The translations under genes were made by a program, and so were the position numbers. This document shows positions 1 to 10,707 of a DNA stretch of 64,000 bases, one piece after another. The stretch covers positions 1 through 64,000 of the forward strand of contig NZ_CACSKD010000002.1 of NCBI RefSeq assembly GCF_902706285.1, in the 5' to 3' direction. Below the pieces are notes generated by a model. It made no database searches. It had not been told where the DNA came from and was given only the letters and a program-made list of their open reading frames with translations. This DNA comes from Rhizobium sp. 18055 (GTDB taxonomy: Bacteria; Pseudomonadota; Alphaproteobacteria; Rhizobiales; Rhizobiaceae). Every line of letters begins with the position of its first letter. Positions within the stretch are counted from its first letter, which is position 1.

Positions 1-87
1 GACTGGGGGTGGGTGGTGACTTGCGTAGAGCAGGGTTCGGTGTTCTGCTGTCGGGCCGGGCGAAGGTCGATCGGGAGGCTATCATTC

Positions 88-563
88 GTGGTTATTCAGA
101 TATCGCATTCCAAGGCGACCGAGGAGGTCATACACATCCCGGCGATCGGGCTGGAGCTCAGCGTGCGCGTCGATCCGGCGACCACGGGCGGTGAATTCTG
201 CTTCATCGACACGGTCAATGCGCCGGGCTTCGGGCCACCTCGGCATCGGCACGAGGAGACCAGGTGTTCCGGGTGATGGAGGGGCGCTATCTGTTCGAGG
301 TCGATGGCGCGCAGTTCTATGCGGAGGAGGGCGATGTGGTGACCGTGCCCGGCGGTGCGGTGCATGCCTTCGTCAACGTGACCGACAGGCCGGCGCGGCA
401 ATATATCCTGATCGCGCCGGGGCTCGACGCCAAGGCCTTCTTCACCGGACTTGCCGGAGTGATGCGCGACGGGCGGCCGGATGAAGCGGCGCTCAACCTG
501 TTTGCGCAGGCGTGGAAGGTCGAGTTTCTCGGGCCGCCGTTGACGGTGCCGGGAAAGGGCTGA
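88..563 (+). pseudogene. cupin-domain protein, broken by a one-base frameshift
   Basis: Read across two frames this is a single cupin of about 158 residues. The first frame carries PPRHRHEET, the HxH...E metal-binding half of cupin motif 1. The second carries PGGAVHAF, motif 2 with its histidine. The frames join if one G is restored near position 261, where the reading would become HEETEVFRVMEG; as given, the first frame runs into TGA shortly after. A GTG start at 88 is preceded by a GGGAGG ribosome-binding site about nine bases upstream. Single-domain cupins of this kind have diverse roles, so the substrate is unknown. The break is either a real inactivating deletion or a sequencing error; the rest of both halves looks undecayed. 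Confidence 0.7.
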
Positions 564-588
564 CCACGGTCATGACCGTTGGCCGCCG

Positions 589-861
589 TCAGTCGGCCTT
601 GATATCGATGCCGGCTTCCTTTGCTGCGGCGAGGAAGGCCCTGCGGGCGTCCTCGTTGCTGCGCTTGCCCTTGACGACGTCGGCGCAGATCAGCAGCGCC
701 TTGTCGAGCTCCGGGCCGTCTTCCATCGGCCAATCCTCGATCATCGCCCAGGAGGCGGCCTGCGTCGTTGCGATGGTCACGTATTGGCCGGGCTCCTCCA
801 GCGCGAGCAGCACCGGCTTCGGCCAGAGTGCCAGGGTGAGATCGCTGTCGGATTTTGCCAT
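589..861 (-). CDS. DUF982 domain-containing protein
   Basis: This 90-residue protein has the DUF982 pattern: an N-terminal region about a fixed ligand-like segment (W-x-K-P-V), a central AASWAMIEDWP, and a following cysteine in an alpha-helical stretch (ALLICADVVKG). DUF982 proteins are small, cytoplasmic, and found almost only in Rhizobiales, often in several copies per genome; their function is not known. It stands convergent to the broken cupin gene with a 25-base gap. The ribosome-binding site is weak (GAGA-type), so the start is reasonable but not proved. Family assignment rests on my recognition of the pattern. Confidence 0.75.
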   Translation of the reverse strand: MAKSDSDLTLALWPKPVLLALEEPGQYVTIATTQAASWAMIEDWPMEDGPELDKALLICADVVKGKRSNEDARRAFLAAAKEAGIDIKAD

Positions 862-901
862 TGTCTCGGTGACCTGTGTGTTCGCGGATATTGGGTGATC
901 C

Positions 902-1084
902 TTAGCGATGCGGCTGCTCGGTCACAAGGGGGAAGATGTCGCGCTGCAGCCATCGGCGGATGATCGCGGGTTCGGTCTGGTGAAGGTCGGTGGCCGATGG
1001 GGCGATTGCGCGTTGTGACGTCTGCGCCGGCGCTTTCGAACTGACGTGCCGCGCGGATTGCGTCTTCAGGGGCGCGGCTGTCAT
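902..1084 (-). CDS. possible small protein, unrecognised
   Basis: A 60-residue open frame with an AAGGG ribosome-binding site seven bases before ATG. The C-terminal half (IIRRWLQRDIFPLVTEQPHR) looks protein-like, while the N-terminal half is low-complexity and basic. It lies upstream of the DUF982 gene on the same strand, about 40 bases away. No family is recognised, and it could equally be a chance frame in a high-GC gap or the end of a decayed gene. Confidence 0.3.
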   Translation of the reverse strand: MTAAPLKTQSARHVSSKAPAQTSQRAIAPSATDLHQTEPAIIRRWLQRDIFPLVTEQPHR

Positions 1085-1186
1085 CGGAAGCCCTTTAGAT
1101 GTGGCATGTGGTTGTTGGCTTCCTTCTGCTGCGGTGTTGCGGGAGGTGGGTTCGAGCCATTGAACTCGAGACTTTGGTGACCGTTG

Positions 1187-1216
1187 GAGATCCTCGGGAC
1201 AAGCCCGAGGATGACG
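1187..1216. repeat. palindromic intergenic repeat (rhizobial type)
   Basis: A perfect inverted repeat, ATCCTCGGG-n5-CCCGAGGAT, followed by GACGG. This is the core of a very common intergenic element in Rhizobiales and other alphaproteobacteria, often mistranslated as VILGLVPRIS in spurious proteins. It sits in the gap between the DUF982 gene and gcvP. The surrounding 870-1370 region holds no other convincing gene. Confidence 0.7.
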
Positions 1217-1373
1217 GGAGAGAGAGAATTTATCAATAAAAACAGAACTTTGACCAAGCTTAACCGGGCGTCTTCCGCCAGCTTGGCTGCCTCCGATGTC
1301 ATCGCAGGCCTTGTGCCGGGGATCTGACTGCGTCTCGGAAAACGGAGCGCGGTGGATGGCAGTGCGCGGACGC

Positions 1374-1402
1374 AAAAACGCCCGGGCGGTGCCGGGCGTT
1401 TC
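1374..1402 (-). terminator. rho-independent terminator of the gcv operon
   Basis: A ten-base-pair GC-rich stem (AAACGCCCGG with its complement) and a six-base loop, followed on the minus strand by five T residues. It lies 14 bases beyond the gcvP stop codon, as expected for the end of the gcvTHP transcript. Confidence 0.85.
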
Positions 1403-1415
1403 GTGTTCGTTGTCG

Positions 1416-4294
<2,879 letters not shown>

Positions 4295-4295
<1 letters not shown>

Positions 4296-4657
4296 TACGC
4301 GGTGAGCTCCTTGTAGGCTGCCTCGTCGAGCAGGCCGTCGGCGTCGGCAGCGTTGGCAAGCTTCAGCTTGAAGAACCAGCCGGCGCCTTGCGGATCGGAA
4401 TTGACCAGCGACGGATCGGCAACGATGGCAGGGTTCACTTCGGTGATCTCGCCGTCGAGCGGGCAGTAGACGTCGGAGGCTGCCTTGACGGATTCGACGG
4501 TGGCGGCGTTGTCGTTCTTGCCGAAGGTGGCGCCGACTTCAGGCAGTTCGACGAAGACGAGATCGCCGAGCTGTTCGACGGCGTAGTTGGTGATGCCGAC
4601 GGTGGCAACGCCAGCTTCGATCTGCAGCCATTCGTGTTCTTCGGTGAATTTCAGCAT
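4295..4657 (-). CDS. gcvH: glycine cleavage system H protein
   Basis: Lipoyl carrier protein that shuttles the aminomethyl intermediate between GcvP, GcvT and lipoamide dehydrogenase. At 120 residues it is of usual length. It opens with [10 protein letters not shown], and the lipoylation motif ESVKAAS places the modified lysine at residue 58. The ATG at 4657 is chosen because an AGAGAGGA ribosome-binding site lies just upstream; a longer in-frame extension would run into the intergenic repeat. A lipoate-supply enzyme, lipB, is encoded elsewhere in the window. Confidence 0.98.
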
Positions 4658-4716
4658 GGGACGGTCCTCTCTGGGGAATGGGTGGATTGTTTGAATGGTT
4701 TGTGGTCGGGGCAATG

Positions 4717-4889
4717 ACCCCTTCTGTCCTGCCGGACATCTCCCCCACAAGGGGGGAGAAAATTCGTGGTGCGCCTCGGTGCCAGCTCGATCCGTAGACT
4801 ATGCTGATGAAGGCGTTGTGGGGCTTTGATCTGGCCACTGGTATTCGCCCCCCTTGTGGGGGAGATGGCCGGCAGGCCAGAGGGGGAGC
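4717..4889. repeat. inverted pair of rhizobial intergenic repeats
   Basis: Two copies of one element of about 45 bases lie in opposite orientation, with roughly 80 bases between them. Each carries CATCTCCCCCACAAGGGG or its complement GCCCCCCTTGTGGGGGAGATG, next to a CTGCCGG/CCGGCAG block and a pyrimidine-rich CCCCCTCTG-like flank. Each copy can form its own hairpin and the pair can fold into one long structure. The layout resembles the RIME/ABC mosaic palindromes described from Rhizobium and Sinorhizobium, though the exact class is not verified. Its place between gcvT and gcvH means it is transcribed inside the operon. Confidence 0.75.
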
Positions 4890-4913
4890 GACCCGGCACA
4901 GCCATCATTTGTC

Positions 4914-6050
4914 CTAGCGCTTGTAGGTTGGCGTGACGAAGGGCAGGGCCGAGACCGTGACGGCCAGATACTTGCCCCGCACCTCGGCGAAAACCACCGT
5001 TCCGACAGCCGCATGGCTGACCGGCACGTAGCCCATGGCCACCGGACCCTCGACGCTCGGGCCGAAACCGCCCGATGTCACTTCGCCGATCTCGGTCTTG
5101 CCCTCGGCATCGGCATAAAGCCTGGCATGGCCGCGCACCGGCGCCTTGCCGTCGGGCTTCAGGCCGACGCGGCGGCGGGTGGCGCCATTGTCGAGTTCCG
5201 ACAGGATGCGGGTCGCACCGGGGAAGCCGCCGGCGCGGACACCGCCTGATTTGCGGGCCTTCTGCATGCCCCATTCGAGCGCTGCCTCGACAGGCGTCGT
5301 GGTCGTGTCGATGTCGTTGCCATAGAGGCAGAGACCGGCTTCGAGGCGCAGACTGTCACGGGCGCCGAGGCCGACGGGATCGACATCAGGGTGCTCGAGC
5401 AGGCGCTTGGCGATGTCTTCGGCCATGTCGGATGGCACCGAGATCTCGTAGCCGTCCTCGCCGCTATAGCCGGAGCGCGAGACCAGACAGGAGACGTCGT
5501 GCAGGCGGCAGTGGCGGACGTCCATGAACTTCATGGCGGCGACGTCGGCCCAGAGTTCGGCCAGCACGTCCACCGAGCGCGGGCCCTGCAGCGCGATCAG
5601 CGCGCGGTCGAGAAGGGTGATGTCGCAGCGGTCGCCGATATGCTTCTGCATATGGGCGAGATCGGCGTCCTTGCAGGCGGCGTTGACGACGACGAACAGG
5701 TGGTCGTCGAGATGGGCGATCATCAGGTCGTCGAGGATGGCGCCATTGTCGTCGGTGAAGAAACCGTAGCGCTGGCGGCCTTCGGCAAGACCGAGAATAT
5801 CGACGGGGACGAGGCTCTCCAGCGCAAGCGCTGCATCCTCATAACGGCCCGACTTCGCCTTCACGATCACCTGGCCCATATGGGAGACATCGAACAGGCC
5901 GGCGGCGGCGCGGGTCTGCAGGTGTTCCTTCATGACGCCGGCCGGATATTGCACCGGCATGTCGTATCCGGCGAACGGCACCATACGGGCACCAAGCGAC
6001 ACATGCAGCTGATGCAGCGGGGTTTTCTTCAGGGCAGCAGTATCGTCCAA
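4914..6050 (-). CDS. gcvT: aminomethyltransferase, glycine cleavage T protein
   Basis: Releases ammonia from the aminomethyl-GcvH intermediate and transfers the methylene group to tetrahydrofolate. The 378-residue protein shows the family pattern from the N-terminus: HVSLGARMVPFAGYDMPVQY, then GLFDVSHMGQ, an RSGYSGEDGYEI block, GLGARDSLRLEAGLCLYGND, and a C-terminal beta-barrel domain with GEVTSGGFGPS. It is the first gene after the tandem glycine riboswitch. The gap to gcvH is unusually long (about 256 bases) because of the inserted repeat pair. Confidence 0.97.
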   Translation of the reverse strand: MDDTAALKKTPLHQLHVSLGARMVPFAGYDMPVQYPAGVMKEHLQTRAAAGLFDVSHMGQVIVKAKSGRYEDAALALESLVPVDILGLAEGRQRYGFFTDDNGAILDDLMIAHLDDHLFVVVNAACKDADLAHMQKHIGDRCDITLLDRALIALQGPRSVDVLAELWADVAAMKFMDVRHCRLHDVSCLVSRSGYSGEDGYEISVPSDMAEDIAKRLLEHPDVDPVGLGARDSLRLEAGLCLYGNDIDTTTTPVEAALEWGMQKARKSGGVRAGGFPGATRILSELDNGATRRRVGLKPDGKAPVRGHARLYADAEGKTEIGEVTSGGFGPSVEGPVAMGYVPVSHAAVGTVVFAEVRGKYLAVTVSALPFVTPTYKR

Positions 6051-6125
6051 GGACGCCTCCGGGGTTTGCGCGTGGATACCAAGCGCGGGCTCAAACGTTC
6101 AGGCGCAGTTGCGCCTTGTCTTTCG

Positions 6126-6290
6126 AGCCCCCTCTGTCCCTTTGCCTGAGATTGTTATCCCTTCGGCGCGCGTTTCGAAGAACGCATCTCTCCAGAGTTC
6201 CGTCTGCCCCTTGCTGGTCCTTTTGCCTGAGAGTTTCCGGGGCGGTTGCTCCTTCGGCACCGGTCGCCAACGACCGACTTCTCCCAACAA
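6126..6290 (-). promoter_or_regulatory. tandem glycine riboswitch
   Basis: Read on the minus strand, the leader holds two successive glycine aptamers. The first starts GGGAGAAG and ends in CTCAGGCAAAAGGACC; the second runs through CTCTGGAGAGA and ends in CTCAGGCAAAGGGAC. The repeated conserved core is GCCGAAGG-A...CTCAGGCAAA. Known glycine riboswitches upstream of gcvT are ON switches that respond to glycine through both aptamers. The distance from the second aptamer to the gcvT start (about 75 bases) leaves room for an expression platform. Confidence 0.93.
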
Positions 6291-6399
6291 GGTTGAGCGC
6301 AATTATCTGGCCATCGTGGGTGTTGGCAAGGGGGAATGTCGCCGGCGAACAAATTTTTGTCGCGGCCTTCGGCTAGCAAGCGACGCGCGAGGCGTCTGC

Positions 6400-6669
6400 T
6401 CAGTCCTCTTCGTAGAGCTTGAGAGCCTGCTTGAGGCTGGCCTGCGGCTGCTTCTGGCCCATGGTCATCAGGTCGAGCGCGACTTCCGTGGAATTGATGA
6501 CGGCGGCGGTCTCATCGGTGATCTGACCGGCATCCGCCTGTCTTTTCCTGTCGGCGACCTTGCGGGCATCCTTGGCTGCCGTGCTCGCAGACACGCGCGG
6601 CGCGATGCGCAACGCTTCGAACGCTGAGGCCGCCGTGCTTGCCGAAATGGTACCAACGAGAACTGTCAT
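6400..6669 (-). CDS. hypothetical protein, 89 residues
   Basis: Unrecognised small soluble protein with no signal peptide or membrane segment. It is rich in alanine and lysine/arginine and probably helical, with RKVADRKRQADAG in the middle and an acidic end, KLYEED. Composition fits a real alphaproteobacterial protein, but no good ribosome-binding site precedes the ATG (GCCTGTCCT), so the start is uncertain. It is the nearest gene upstream of the glycine riboswitch leader but is separately transcribed. Confidence 0.5.
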   Translation of the reverse strand: MTVLVGTISASTAASAFEALRIAPRVSASTAAKDARKVADRKRQADAGQITDETAAVINSTEVALDLMTMGQKQPQASLKQALKLYEED

Positions 6670-6934
6670 AGGACAGGCTTAGTCCGGCGGGGGTTCGCCT
6701 CTCGCTAATAAAAATATTAGGATTTTATGGAATTGATGATTTGTGGGGCGGATTTGGAGTATTGTGTGCCATGTCGCCTGTATAGCGAAGGGAATTCTGC
6801 CGCACGACTTTGACATCTCTCGCTGTACTGCAAGACAAACAGCTGATTGTTGGTAACATCAACGGCGCGATGAATGGCTGCAATTGCGGCAGGTCGCTCA
6901 AACCCGCACATCGGTCTTGGAAGGAACAATTCAG

Positions 6935-7093
6935 ATGAACCGATTTCGCATCCTCGTTCTTGTTGGCGCTTTCATCCTTCCCGCTTGCATCGTCTCGGCG
7001 TGCACGTCGACGACCGCAAGCCGCGACCCCAATCTGCCGCTGAATTCGGCCTGTGCGCTGGGTTTCAACAATGACCGCCCCTGCAGCTATTGA
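6935..7093 (+). CDS. small lipoprotein, 52 residues
   Basis: A short exported protein: basic start MNRFR, a hydrophobic stretch of about 14 residues, and a lipobox ending in VSAC at residues 21-24, so the mature lipoprotein would be only about 29 residues. The mature part holds two further cysteines (SACALGF and RPCSY) that could form a disulfide. An AAGGA ribosome-binding site lies about nine bases before the ATG, which fixes the start over an upstream in-frame ATG. The function is unknown. It is a single gene, convergent with its downstream neighbour. Confidence 0.65.
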   Translation: MNRFRILVLVGAFILPACIVSACTSTTASRDPNLPLNSACALGFNNDRPCSY

Positions 7094-7119
7094 GGGCGGG
7101 AGGGCGACTGACTTGAAAG

Positions 7120-7554
7120 CTACTCGATATAGAGATCTACCAGCGCGTTGCGCCTGTCCTTGTCGATAACGACGATCACATGTCCTCCAGCGGGGCCGAA
7201 TTGATCTTTGTCGGCGCGATAGATGTAATCGACCTTGAATTGGGTTAGATCGGCAGGGTCATAAGCAAAGTCCAGGCTGTTGCCGCGCTCGTTCTCACCG
7301 GAGAAACGCCAGCCAACCAGCGTCGAGACCATGTCGTACGGTTCGACCTGAAAGCTGCAGGACGCGAGATCGTCCGTCATGACCAGCGGAACCACGCATT
7401 TGACGTTGCTGACCGATGCGGGAAGTTCCTCAATCTGCAACACGGACCGCAGTGTCCTCGCCGGCGTGTCGTAGAGGGAGATCGCGGTGATCGATGCCAC
7501 CACGAGTGCTGCCCAACCGAGGCCGGCGTATATCCATTTTCGTCTTATCGCCAT
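7120..7554 (-). CDS. hypothetical membrane-anchored protein, 144 residues
   Basis: One N-terminal membrane segment (about residues 9-27, after the basic MAIRRK) is followed by a periplasmic domain of about 115 residues. That domain has two cysteines (VKCVVPL and ASCSFQV) well placed for a disulfide and a beta-rich C-terminus (HVIVVIDKDRRNALVDLYIE). No family is recognised. The gene is convergent with the small lipoprotein gene and divergent from crcB. Confidence 0.65.
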   Translation of the reverse strand: MAIRRKWIYAGLGWAALVVASITAISLYDTPARTLRSVLQIEELPASVSNVKCVVPLVMTDDLASCSFQVEPYDMVSTLVGWRFSGENERGNSLDFAYDPADLTQFKVDYIYRADKDQFGPAGGHVIVVIDKDRRNALVDLYIE

Positions 7555-7732
7555 CCTCGACGTCTCTCGGCTTTCGGTTCGGTTTGCATGGTCCGAACAT
7601 GTTTTGCAACTTGGGCGTCAACGATCAATTCGAAAGCTGCCTTAAGGTGAATAAACTTGGACCCGGCGCAGCAAGCCAAAAGCGCGCCGCGCTCCAATTG
7701 GCAACCTTCCCGCCTTGCGCTAAACACCTCGC

Positions 7733-8110
7733 ATGACTCAAGTTCTTCTCGTCGCCTTCGGTGGCGCCATCGGTTCTGTTTTGCGCTATTTCGTCGGCCA
7801 GTGGGCGCTTCGCGTCATGGGGCCGGGGTTTCCGTGGGGGACGCTGACGGTCAATGTCGTCGGCTGCTTCGTCATCGGGGTATTCGCCGAGATGATCGCG
7901 CGGCGCTTCGGGGCGTCGGCGGATCTGCGGCTGCTGCTGATCACCGGGTTTCTCGGCGGGTTCACGACGTTTTCGGCGTTCTCGCTGGATGCGATCTCGC
8001 TGTTCGAGCGTGGCGATCTGGCCTCGGGTGCTGTCTATATGATTGCCAGTGTCGGGCTGTCGATGCTGGCGGTGTTTGCCGGACTAGCGATCACCCGCGC
8101 CGTGTTCTGA
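7733..8110 (+). CDS. crcB: fluoride efflux channel CrcB/Fluc
   Basis: Dual-topology fluoride channel that protects cytoplasmic enzymes by letting fluoride leave the cell. The 125-residue protein has four membrane helices and the family motifs GGAIGSVLRY near the N-terminus, GTLTVNVVGCF in helix 2, and GFLGGFTTFSAFSLDA in helix 3, the last holding the aromatic residues that line the pore. Usual length and single-copy arrangement suggest a homodimer. No fluoride riboswitch is visible upstream. The rluC-type gene follows on the same strand after 89 bases. Confidence 0.95.
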   Translation: MTQVLLVAFGGAIGSVLRYFVGQWALRVMGPGFPWGTLTVNVVGCFVIGVFAEMIARRFGASADLRLLLITGFLGGFTTFSAFSLDAISLFERGDLASGAVYMIASVGLSMLAVFAGLAITRAVF

Positions 8111-8199
8111 GATTCAGGTTTCCGTTTTTGTCAAAAATGCTCTAAAGCCACCGGCAAAGGCCGCGCCTGGCGCCGGCAACTCTTTCCGAAAGTACTTTC

Positions 8200-9195
8200 A
8201 TGGCTGGCATTGAACATATTACGGTTGAACCGGATGAGGCGGGCATGCGGCTCGATCGCTGGTTCAAGATCCATTTTCCGGGCCTCGGCTTCGGGCCGCT
8301 ACAGAAGCTCCTGCGCTCCGGCCAGGTGCGTGTCGATGGCGGCCGCGTCAAGACCGATGCGCGCGTGCAGCCCGGCCAGGTGGTGCGCGTGCCGCCGATG
8401 GACGTCGATGCCAAGTCGAAGAACACGCCGATCGCCAGCCACGACCTGAAGCATGGCGGCGACTACGAACTGTTGCAGCGCATGGTGCTGCATGAGGACG
8501 ACAAGGTGATCGTCCTCAACAAGCCGGCCGGCCTTGCCGTGCAGGGCGGCTCCGGCGTCACCCGCAATATCGACAAGATGCTCGAAGTCTGGACCAGCCC
8601 GAAGGGCGAGAAGCCGCGGCTGGTGCATCGGCTCGACCGCGACACATCAGGCGTGCTGGTGATTGCCCGTACCCGCGGTGCGGCGCAGAAGCTGACGGCG
8701 GCGTTTCGCGAGCGTGACACCAAGAAGACCTACTGGGCGCTGGTCAAGGGCGTGCCGCGCAAGCACGAGGACAAGATTTCCAGCTGGCTGGTCAAGGAAC
8801 AGACCCCCGACGGCGACCGGATGCGGGTGGCGCGGCACGGCGAAGACGGCGCCGACCACGCGATCACATATTACAAGGTGCGCGAAACGGCGGCGCAGAA
8901 CCTGGCCTGGCTGGAGATGGAGCCCTATACGGGCCGTACCCACCAGCTGCGCGTTCACGCGCTGCACATGGGCCACCCGATCATCGGCGACCCGAAGTAT
9001 TTCGACGACGACCACAACTGGGATTTCCCTGGCGGCATCCAGAAGCGGCTGCATCTGCATGCGCGCAAGATCGATGTTCCGCATCCGAACGGCGGGCGCC
9101 TGCGCGTGACCGCACCTCTGCCGCCGCACATGGTCCAGACCTGGAACCTGCTCGGCCTCGATCTCGCTGAAGCCGACCGGGAAGACTACGAATGA
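8200..9195 (+). CDS. RluA/RluC-family 23S rRNA pseudouridine synthase
   Basis: Isomerises specific uridines in large-subunit rRNA. The 331-residue protein has an N-terminal S4 RNA-binding domain (about residues 15-65) and then the catalytic domain, with LNKPAGLAVQGG and the active-site motif HRLDRDTSG, whose catalytic aspartate is about residue 146. C-terminal signatures TGRTHQLRVH and HPIIGDPKY are also present. The layout is closest to RluC, but which uridines it modifies cannot be told from sequence. Its stop overlaps the start of the following HAD gene by four bases. Confidence 0.93.
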   Translation: MAGIEHITVEPDEAGMRLDRWFKIHFPGLGFGPLQKLLRSGQVRVDGGRVKTDARVQPGQVVRVPPMDVDAKSKNTPIASHDLKHGGDYELLQRMVLHEDDKVIVLNKPAGLAVQGGSGVTRNIDKMLEVWTSPKGEKPRLVHRLDRDTSGVLVIARTRGAAQKLTAAFRERDTKKTYWALVKGVPRKHEDKISSWLVKEQTPDGDRMRVARHGEDGADHAITYYKVRETAAQNLAWLEMEPYTGRTHQLRVHALHMGHPIIGDPKYFDDDHNWDFPGGIQKRLHLHARKIDVPHPNGGRLRVTAPLPPHMVQTWNLLGLDLAEADREDYE

Positions 9196-9845
9196 AGCTG
9201 GCGCTGTTTGATTGCGATGGAACGCTGGTCGACAGTGCGGCGCTGATCCATGCGGTGATGGCGCGGACCTTCGTGGATTTCGGCCATGCGCGGCCGGAGC
9301 TGTCGCAGACCAAGTCGATCATCGGCTTGACACTCGATATCGCCATTGCCCGGATGCAGGGCAAGCCGCATGTCGATGACGAGGCGGTGGCGATGACGGC
9401 GCATTACAAGGCGATCTATCCTGGTGTCAGAGACGAGGCCGGCGTCGATGTGCCGTTGTTTCCCGGTATCGCGGAGCTGATCGGGACGCTGGCGGCCAAC
9501 GACAATGTGCTGATCGGGGCGGTGACCGGCAAGTCGCGGCGCGGGCTGGTGCATGTTCTGGAGAAGCATGGGTTTACGCCCGATTTCATCGTGACGCGCA
9601 CCGCAGACGATTGCCCGTCGAAGCCGCATCCGGCGATGGTGACGGAGTGCTGCAGCGAGACCGGAATGAATCCTGCCGATACCATTGTCATCGGGGACGC
9701 GATTTACGATATGCAGATGGCAAAGGCAGCCGGTGCCACCGCCGTTGGCGTGTCCTGGGGCTATGCCGCCATAGACGAGCTGCTGGCTGCCGGCGCCGAT
9801 AGCATCGCCTACCGGGCAGACGATATTCTGAAGCATTTTTCCTGA
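9192..9845 (+). CDS. HAD-superfamily (IA) hydrolase
   Basis: A 217-residue phosphatase-type HAD protein. Motif I is FDCDGTLVD at the N-terminus; a cap domain follows, then motif II (AVTGKSRRG), a motif III lysine in SKPHPAM, and motif IV IVIGDAIYDMQMAKAAG. This resembles the phosphoglycolate-phosphatase-like branch, but a separate, better gph candidate exists in the window, so the substrate is unknown. Coupled by an ATGA overlap to the rRNA pseudouridine synthase and followed nine bases later by the ATP12 gene. Confidence 0.9.
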   Translation: MKLALFDCDGTLVDSAALIHAVMARTFVDFGHARPELSQTKSIIGLTLDIAIARMQGKPHVDDEAVAMTAHYKAIYPGVRDEAGVDVPLFPGIAELIGTLAANDNVLIGAVTGKSRRGLVHVLEKHGFTPDFIVTRTADDCPSKPHPAMVTECCSETGMNPADTIVIGDAIYDMQMAKAAGATAVGVSWGYAAIDELLAAGADSIAYRADDILKHFS

Positions 9846-9853
9846 GGTGAGCC

Positions 9854-10639
9854 ATGCGTGATCTGTTGAACGACCTGACCGAAGGGTTGAGCCATCCCGA
9901 CCCGATCCGCCGGGCGCAGATCCAGATGAAGAAGCCGCTGCCGAAGCGCTTCTACAAAGAGGTCGCCGTTGGCGAAGGCGAGGGCGGCTTTACCATCGAG
10001 CTCGACGGCAAGGCAGTGCGCACGCCGGCGCGCAACCAGCTGGCGGCTCCGACCCGAAAGCTGGCCGACCTGATGGCGGCAGAGTGGCAGGCGCAGGCAG
10101 ACGTGATCGATCCGGCCTCGATGCCGGTGACCAAGCTGGTGAACACGGCGATCGACGGCGTTGCCACCGATACGCAGGCCGTGTTCGAGGATATCCTGCG
10201 CTTTTCCGGCACCGACCTGCTCTGCTACCGCGCCGACAGCCCGGAAGAGCTGGTGGCGCGGCAGACCGAGCGCTGGGACCCGGTGCTCGACTGGGCGTCG
10301 AATGCGCTCGGCGCGCGCTTCATCCTGGCTGAAGGCATCGTCCATCAGCAGCAGCCGCAGAGCGCCATTGCGGCGTATTCGTCGGCACTGCGCAAGCACG
10401 ACAATGCGACGGCGCTTGCCGTTCTCCACACGATCACGACGCTGACCGGATCGGCGCTGCTGGCGCTGGCCTTTGCCGAGGGTGAACTCGACGAAGAGGC
10501 GGTCTGGTCGCTTGCGCATCTCGACGAGGACTGGACGACCGAGCACTGGGGCAGCGACGAAGAGGCCGAAGAGCGCCGGGCGCTGCGGTTGGTCGATTTC
10601 CAGGCCGCGACGCGCGCTTTTTTGGCGATCAAGAGCTGA
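9854..10639 (+). CDS. ATP12 family F1-ATPase assembly chaperone
   Basis: Homologue of mitochondrial Atp12, which binds F1 alpha subunits during ATP synthase assembly; it is typical of alphaproteobacteria. The 261-residue protein carries the ATP12 pattern: KRFYKEVAV, LDGKAVRTPARNQL, AAEWQAQADVIDPASMP, TKLVNTAIDG, and a C-terminal domain ending SLAHLDEDWTTEHWGSDEEA. It is third in a tight run with the pseudouridine synthase and HAD genes, probably one transcript, although the functions are unrelated. Confidence 0.95.
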   Translation: MRDLLNDLTEGLSHPDPIRRAQIQMKKPLPKRFYKEVAVGEGEGGFTIELDGKAVRTPARNQLAAPTRKLADLMAAEWQAQADVIDPASMPVTKLVNTAIDGVATDTQAVFEDILRFSGTDLLCYRADSPEELVARQTERWDPVLDWASNALGARFILAEGIVHQQQPQSAIAAYSSALRKHDNATALAVLHTITTLTGSALLALAFAEGELDEEAVWSLAHLDEDWTTEHWGSDEEAEERRALRLVDFQAATRAFLAIKS

Positions 10640-10707
10640 ATCATATTGCCTTGAACGCCTTTATGGCGAAGATCGCGACTCTCAGTGGGTGGATGCGGTT
10701 TTTCATC

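Noticed and set aside
1100..1175. tRNA-like GGTTCGAGCC sequence
   Set aside because: The T-loop-like string is not accompanied by acceptor, D or anticodon stems.
7555..7732. Fluoride riboswitch before crcB
   Set aside because: The conserved aptamer core is not visible in the leader.
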